From Xylaria sp. FL1777 (taxonomy: Eukaryota; Ascomycota; Sordariomycetes; Xylariales; Xylariaceae), in NCBI GenBank assembly GCA_022578965.1, contig MU400902.1:1-24590 (forward strand): a DNA stretch of 24,590 bases, in the 5' to 3' direction. Under the pieces are notes generated by a model. The model made no database searches. It saw nothing but the letters and a program-made list of their open reading frames with translations, and was not told the origin of the DNA. The position numbers and the translations under genes were made by a program. Every line of letters begins with the position of its first letter. Within the stretch, counting starts at the first letter, position 1. This document shows positions 20,736 through 24,590 of this stretch, piece by piece.

Positions 20736-22645
20736 TATGCATTACTAACAAGCTTTATATTAACTTTACGCAAATTAATAATAATGTAAAGTTTACTTTT
20801 TTGCTATATAATAAAAGCTAAAAATACTATAAAGCAAAGTTAACTAAGTAAAATAAGCTTAATAATTTTAGCTTTAACTAAAGGCTTTAAAATATTGTTT
20901 ATTGTTTTAATATTACAACAAAATTATTAGTATAAGCGTTAGCTTAAATTATTATATGTTTTTCTATTTTTAAAGTTAATTAGCATTTAAATGCTATTGT
21001 TAAATTTACTTAATTTTAAGTAAAACAAACAAGCATATTTTTTAATAATATTTTTGATTTGCTAAATAATTTTTGGTCTTTAGTTAAAAAGTATATTTAT
21101 TTTTAACTTATTTAGCTTAAATTTTTTAAGCAGTAATTTAAAAAAAAGATTAAAAAAGTTAAAAAAGTAGCTATATTTATATTAATTATTTTAATTGTTA
21201 TTAATATTATTAGCTTTAGTTATATTAATAATTTTAAAAAGCAAAATAGCATAAGCTTTTTTAGCGTTTTATTAAGCAAAAATAAAATATAATGCTGCTA
21301 AGTTATAAATTTATATAGTTTTAATATAGCTAATTACGTTATTTTTATAAATAAATATTAAAAGTTCGCTAAAATTTGCAAAATAATAACATTTGTTTTA
21401 TTTATTTATAATATTAGCTATTAAAAAACCAAACGTATTAAAGCTAGCATTAATATATAATTTACTAATTATAAAATAACTGTTTGCTATAACTAAAAAA
21501 TTAAAATGCTTTATAAGTATAGCTATATTAGTACTAAGTGCAATATTAATGTTAATCTTAAATTAAATTAGCAGCAATTTGCTTAACTTTTAGTATAGCT
21601 TTAGTTTGTTTTATAATTTGCTAAAAAGTTTAACTTGTTTATTTAACTTTTTTATATATAGCTTATTGTTTTGCGTTTTGCTATTTTAGTAAATATAAAA
21701 ACAGTTTTTAAACAAAAAAAATATATTTAATAGCATATTATAATTAAATTTGTTTATTAAATAAAAACGTTATTATATTGTTTATAGCTTTTTATTTATA
21801 TTAAATAGCGTTATATTAAATTAACGCATTGCTTAATACAAAAGCTTTTGCTTATATTTTTAAAACTAAAAAGCTTTATATTAATAATAATATAACTAAA
21901 ATAATACTTTGCAAAATATTTAGCAAATATAAAACTAAATAAAAAACAAATATTAATATATGCTTTAATTAATTAACCTAAGTTATATATAATAGCTTTA
22001 AAATAAATATAGCTTTTTTATTTGTATATTTAGCTTTTAGTTATATAAAAATATGCAATTTTTTTTTTTTGCAGATATAATTAAGCAATTTAGTATTTAT
22101 AGTAGCGCTAAAAACTTTAAAATTTTTTAACGCTTTATTAAAAATAAGTTAACATATAAAATTATATAAAATATTTAAAGTTTTTTTTTAAAGTAAAATA
22201 ACAAAATAGTTATTAGTAAATAAAAAAAAAAAATATTTGAATAAAAGCTAATTAGTACTTTATTATTATTAGCTTTAAAAAATTCTAAAATATAATTAAT
22301 AATAGTTAAAAAATTAAATAGTAAGTTTAATAAAGCGCTAAAAATATTATTAAATAAGCTAAAAAAGCTAATATATTTAATGCTAACTAGTATTTTACTA
22401 TTGTTAGCTACTTTAGAAAATATTAATAAATTAGCTAATAATGCATTTTTTTTGGATATTTGCTTTAGTTTTTTTTTAGCTTTGTTTCTTTAAAGGGCTT
22501 AGTAAGTTTATTAAGCGTGTTAACTTTATTAAGTTTTTTTATTAAAGATTTAAAGTTATATATAAGCTAAAAGTTATATATTTGTTTAAAAACCTGCTTT
22601 AGTATATAAAGGTTTTTAATGTTTGCGTTTTATTATATAATATAG
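20736..22645 (-). other. Degenerate region upstream of element 3 RT
   Basis: T-rich RIP-mutated sequence that by position should hold element 3 pol N-terminus and gag on the minus strand. From 21541 down to 21401 one minus frame is stop-free for 47 codons, with normal-looking residues (short segment SKLYINASFNTFGFLIAN), and continues with stops to about 21180. I cannot identify it. No plus-strand gene is seen. Confidence 0.35.
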
Positions 22646-22830
22646 TGTAACAAACCTGTTATATATTAATATAACAGGTTTGCTTTTAGGGTTTTAATTT
22701 ATAAGTAACAATAGGATTTTTAATAGTGGTCCATTAAAGAGGTTTTTAGAGTACTTTTACTACTATGCATTAATAAGGGTCTTAAGAGATTAAAAGTAAT
22801 AAGTATATTAATGCTTAGCAGTTATAAAAA
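22646..22830. repeat. Less mutated hairpin-bearing island, possible LTR end
   Basis: TGTAAC at 22646 is followed by a perfect inverted repeat at 22651-22682 (arms CAAACCTGTTATAT / ATATAACAGGTTTG, loop ATTA). The island keeps GGG, GGTCC and several CA dinucleotides that are rare elsewhere. TGTAAC resembles an LTR start and GTTATA at 22821-22826 could be its mutated GTTACA end. I found neither a partner copy nor a target duplication, so a solo LTR is only one option. Confidence 0.4.
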
Positions 22831-22953
22831 ATTAATAGCTAAAAAACTAGAACTAAGTAAATAACTAAATATAGAAAATATATAATTATATAAACAAAAG
22901 AAAAGTAAAAAAAGTAGTAATTTTTTTTAAATTACTGCAAATTTAATAAGCAT

Positions 22954-23030
22954 TAAATTACTATAAGCTTAGTAAGCTTTAAATTACTATAAGCTTAGTA
23001 AGCTTTAAATTACTATAAGCTTAGTAAGCT
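22954..23030 (+). repeat. 26-bp tandem repeat, three copies
   Basis: The unit TAAATTACTATAAGCTTAGT plus AAGCTT occurs at 22954, 22980 and 23006, the last lacking its final base. The copies are identical. Each unit contains AAGCTTAGTAAGCTT, itself an inverted repeat. Identity in a region otherwise full of point mutations suggests expansion after RIP acted. Confidence 0.9.
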
Positions 23031-23339
23031 AAATAAGTTATTATGTAATTTTAGCTTTAGCTAACAAAAAAAAAAGTGCAAAATATGTATAAAAGCATTA
23101 AGCTGCTTTAAAAGCTACTTTTATGCTAATTTTATAATATTATTTCTTTTTTTTTAGAATTATTGTTTTAATAATTTTCTATAAGTATTTTTTTTTTTTT
23201 TCTTTTGTATGTTATAATATTAAAGCGCATTAAAAAAACTAACCGTTTATTTAAAACAAAGCAAAAACTTGTTTTTGTTTTTTTTATTAATTTTACTAGC
23301 TATAAAGTTATGCTTTGTTTTTATTGCTTTAATTAATTA

Positions 23340-23755
23340 TTAATATGCAAAATAACAAATAATATATTTTGTTGTTTTAAATGTGTACACGCTAGTTGCT
23401 TCTGCAATAAATCAGAAGTTTTAATTAATTTAATTAATAATATAGTTTTTAAACACTATTATTTTAAAAAAAAAAAAAGCAAGCAAAATAACAGCTATTT
23501 TTAGTTTAAAAAAAATTAAAATAAGCTTAAAATAGCTTTAACTTTGTTTTAAGCAAGTTAACTTAGCTTTATATACAAAAACGTTTTTTAAAAGCAAAAA
23601 GTATTAAAATAGTTTAGCAAAAGCTTTAGTTTTTAAATAAACTAAACAAAATAAAACGCATTAAAAAAAAACAAAAAGCGTTAGCAAAAAAGCAAAAATA
23701 ACAAAAAAAGCAAACTAAAGCAACACAAGCTGCTTTATTTAAGTTTAATTAAAAT
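23340..23755 (+). pseudogene. Cys-rich, coiled-coil coding relic, unidentified
   Basis: One plus-strand frame (codons starting at 23370 and every third base) shows a Cys cluster: C at 23370, 23373, 23382, 23397 and 23403, in CCFKCVHASCFCNKSE. An in-frame Lys/Gln-rich segment follows (KKKQKALAKKQK near 23667, TKATQAALFKF near 23717). About eight TAA/TAG stops interrupt it. The combination of a small zinc-binding-like cluster and a basic helical region suggests a nucleic-acid-binding or transposon-associated protein, but I cannot name it. Confidence 0.35.
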
Positions 23756-24590
23756 TTCTTAAACGTTTTTTTTAAAGTTAACTTTTTTTTTTTAGTTTTA
23801 AGCAATTAAAATATTAGCAGTAAAACTAACTTATAACTATTTTAGCAGTTTTTAAGTGTTTTTTAAGTTCTTAAGTATTATTAACATATAAGTATTCTTT
23901 TTATTTAATAAAATATTTTAAGTTATTATTATTTTAACAGAAATTTAGTATACTTTTAACTTTATAAACGTTTTAATTTATTTTTATTTTTAGTTATATT
24001 TTAATAAATGTTTTAATAAATGCTAGTTTTAGTAAAAAAATGTAAAAAATAAAGTAAATTTGCATATTTTTTAATAATAACAGTTTATAGTTAATAAGTA
24101 AAATAACTTTTTTAATTTTAAAAAAGCTAAGTTTTTTAAATTTTAATTTATTGCTTAGTTATTTTGTTTTAATTTAAAAAATATTAATGTTTGCATTTTG
24201 TTTTTGTTGTAGCAAATAAATCTTGTTTTTTTTTTAAAGGTTAGTTTTTTAGTTTGTTTTTTATTATAATATACTAACATTTATTATTATAAAAACTAAA
24301 AATATAGTTATAGTTTAATTTATAGCGTTTTAATTTTTATTATAATAGTTTTTACTTAAAGTATTATAATTAAAATAACAAGTGTTTTTATTAATGTTTT
24401 TTTTTGTTTTTTAATAGTTGCTTGCTATTTATAAACAGCTTTATATAAAAATATGTTTATATTTTCGTTTATTAATATATTATATAAAATTTATACTATT
24501 AATAATAGTTTTACTTAATTGTTTTATTAATAGTTAATATAACTTTATAAATATTGTTTTAATATTTAGTTTAGTTTTTTTGTTTGTTTA
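23756..24590. other. AT-rich tail with no recognisable feature
   Basis: T-rich, stop-dense in all frames, with homopolymer runs only. I see no gene, RNA or repeat boundary. Confidence 0.5.

Noticed and set aside
22646..22830. Solo LTR or MITE as a firm call
   Set aside because: No second copy in the window and no flanking target duplication. Left as a possibility.
1..24590. Organelle, AT-rich bacterial or Plasmodium-like genome
   Set aside because: No rRNA, tRNA or intact ORFs. LTR pairs with transition-only differences and chromoviruses fit RIP-mutated fungal nuclear DNA much better.

Overview
This window looks like AT-rich heterochromatin of a filamentous ascomycete (Pezizomycotina) that has been heavily mutated by repeat-induced point mutation (RIP). 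By eye only about one base in five or fewer is G or C, and TpA is everywhere. Coding frames are broken almost only by TAA and TAG. Two pairs of long terminal repeats (LTRs) differ, in my hand alignments, only by transitions. I found no intact gene, rRNA, tRNA, CRISPR array or bacterial feature. The long apparent ORFs are shadows of low-complexity or degenerate retrotransposon sequence.

Layout. Positions 1-1892 are degenerate AT-rich sequence with weak minus-strand coding character. Positions 1898-9921 are a complete RIP-inactivated Ty3/gypsy chromovirus on the plus strand (element 1). It has 213-bp LTRs, a TATTT target duplication, and Gag, zinc finger, reverse transcriptase, RNase H, integrase and chromodomain in one continuous frame. 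Positions 9927-11231 are older interrupted sequence, with a less mutated patch at about 10900-11080. Positions 11237-19221 are a second complete chromovirus on the minus strand (element 2), with 193-bp LTRs TGTTATA...TATAACA and an AAAAC target duplication. It has an unexplained 2.2-kb stretch between its chromodomain and 3' LTR, containing two T40 tracts. From about 19860 to at least 20730 there is a third, frameshifted gypsy reverse transcriptase and RNase H on the minus strand (element 3). Positions 21000-24590 are further degenerate sequence with a hairpin island at 22646-22800, a perfect 26-bp x3 tandem repeat at 22954-23030, and a plus-strand Cys-rich coding relic at 23340-23755.

How the parts relate. 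All recognisable coding relics belong to LTR retrotransposons. Each gag encoded capsid, and each pol encoded copying and integration enzymes with a C-terminal chromodomain, which in chromoviruses usually guides integration to heterochromatin. RIP has changed catalytic Asp to Asn, Glu to Lys, zinc-binding His to Tyr, and Trp/Gln to stop. Both elements are therefore dead on their own. Their colinear frames and exact target duplications show that damage was by substitution rather than rearrangement. I see no convincing novel functional system. The points most worth following are the mutation context (GpC survives), the extra 3' region of element 2, and the few patches that escaped RIP.
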